Shown: piece after piece, positions 5,606 to 5,865 of the stretch
How the letters are laid out: each line of letters starts with the position of its first letter
Position numbering within the stretch: position 1 is the first letter of the stretch
DNA from: a bacterium
Lineage (GTDB): Bacteria; SZUA-79; Acidulodesulfobacterales; Acidulodesulfobacteraceae
Assembly: GCA_021821565.1 (NCBI GenBank)
Contig: JAKACI010000101.1
Coordinates: forward strand, 1 to 5,865
Length of the DNA: 5,865 bases
Reading direction: 5' to 3'
Notes under the pieces: generated by a model
What the model was told of the DNA's origin: nothing
The model's input: the letters and a program-made list of their open reading frames with translations, nothing else
The model's database searches: none
Made by a program: the position numbers and the translations under genes

Positions 5606-5634
5606 ATTTTATTAAATTATCCAATTAAAGTCAA
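5606..5634 (-). promoter_or_regulatory. Strong sigma-70 promoter of cytochrome paralogue 2
   Basis: On the minus strand TTGACT (5629-5634) and TAAAAT (5606-5611) are separated by exactly 17 bp. Each hexamer matches consensus at five of six positions. The transcript would start near 5599, giving a leader of about 40 nt that ends in the strong ribosome site. Confidence 0.78.
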
Positions 5635-5686
5635 TACTTTTTTATTTATTTCTTTAATTCTTCCATAGAAATTTATTTTCTGGATG

Positions 5687-5710
5687 AGCCGTCTAAATGC
5701 CGACGGCTTT
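5687..5710 (+). terminator. Terminator-like GC hairpin
   Basis: AGCCGTC (5687-5693) pairs perfectly with GACGGCT (5702-5708) across an 8-nt loop, and is followed on the plus strand by TTTAACTTTAATTT. It is much richer in G/C than its surroundings. No plus-strand gene precedes it in the window, so it may instead belong to the repeat element just to its right. On the minus strand no T-run follows. Confidence 0.4.
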
Positions 5711-5729
5711 AACTTTAATTTAAAGCGTA

Positions 5730-5804
5730 CCTGCCTACGCAGGAATGACTTTGCGAATATTTAAGTTTTCATCCGACAGGTGTCATTCCCGCGTAGGAGG
5801 GAAT
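5730..5804. repeat. Inverted pair of dRS3-like dispersed repeats
   Basis: ATTCCCGCGTAGGAGGGAAT (5785-5804) fits the ATTCCC-N8-GGGAAT pattern described for dRS3 repeats of Neisseria; similar repeats occur in many genomes. A second, inverted copy begins at CCTGCCTACGCAGGAATGAC (5730-5749), matching the complement of 5782-5801 at 17 of 20 bases, with a 32-nt spacer. Each half also folds alone (CCTGC-CTAC-GCAGG). The local G/C is far above the surroundings, which suggests insertion or gene conversion. Such repeats are non-coding and often serve as recombination or phage-insertion targets. Confidence 0.65.
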
Positions 5805-5865
5805 CTAATGTTCTATATAACTTTAAAGCTATTTTAACAATTTCCATCGGTGATTTTAGGATAAT

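Larger units (their letters stand above)
5558..5865. other. Non-coding right flank
   Basis: Apart from the ribosome site, promoter, GC hairpin and dRS3-like repeats listed separately, I see no gene in these 308 bases. The last 60 bases (5805-5865) carry no recognisable feature; a minus-strand frame open to the edge ends at 5761 and reads through the repeat. Confidence 0.6.

Noticed and set aside
5761..5865. Minus-strand frame open to the right edge, ending at 5761
   Set aside because: It reads straight through the dRS3-like repeat (giving SLLRGND, a usual artefact of such repeats) and shows no domain; an in-frame ATG would give only 28 residues.

Overview
The window is about 5.9 kb of very AT-rich bacterial DNA, and every gene I can support is on the minus strand. 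Sigma-70-type promoters, a textbook Shine-Dalgarno (GGAGGTGA), a TTG start and an ExbB/ExbD pair (inner-membrane motors of diderm cells) point to a low-GC Gram-negative bacterium. A fused siroheme decarboxylase (the alternative heme route of many sulfate reducers and other anaerobes, or heme d1 synthesis in denitrifiers) and small periplasmic cytochromes c suggest a respiring lineage, possibly Deltaproteobacteria-like. The taxon is inferred, not shown.

Layout in the direction of transcription, from the right edge: (a) 5558-5865 holds a dRS3-like inverted repeat, a terminator-like hairpin and a strong promoter; (b) a monoheme cytochrome c, 5210-5557; (c) 449 bp of AT-rich spacer with inverted and tandem repeats; (d) a second, paralogous cytochrome c, 4377-4760; (e) a 320-bp spacer with a 46-bp perfect palindrome acting as probable terminator, a second hairpin and a promoter; (f) a fused AhbA-AhbB/NirDL-type siroheme decarboxylase, 2958-4037; (g) exbB and exbD, 14 nt apart; (h) a 208-bp spacer with a folded element and a promoter; (i) adenylosuccinate lyase PurB, which runs off the left edge and continues in frame into a PurS-like segment and an Asn/Lys-rich tail.

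The cytochromes need covalently bound heme, and the siroheme decarboxylase next to them would supply a heme precursor, so regions b-f may form a heme/cytochrome neighbourhood. ExbBD energises a transport or envelope process whose TonB partner is not here. PurB-PurS is a purine biosynthesis enzyme and seems functionally separate. The points most worth a second look are the two enzyme fusions with low-complexity Asn-rich segments, the duplicated cytochromes with different control regions, and the unusual palindromes and repeats between genes.
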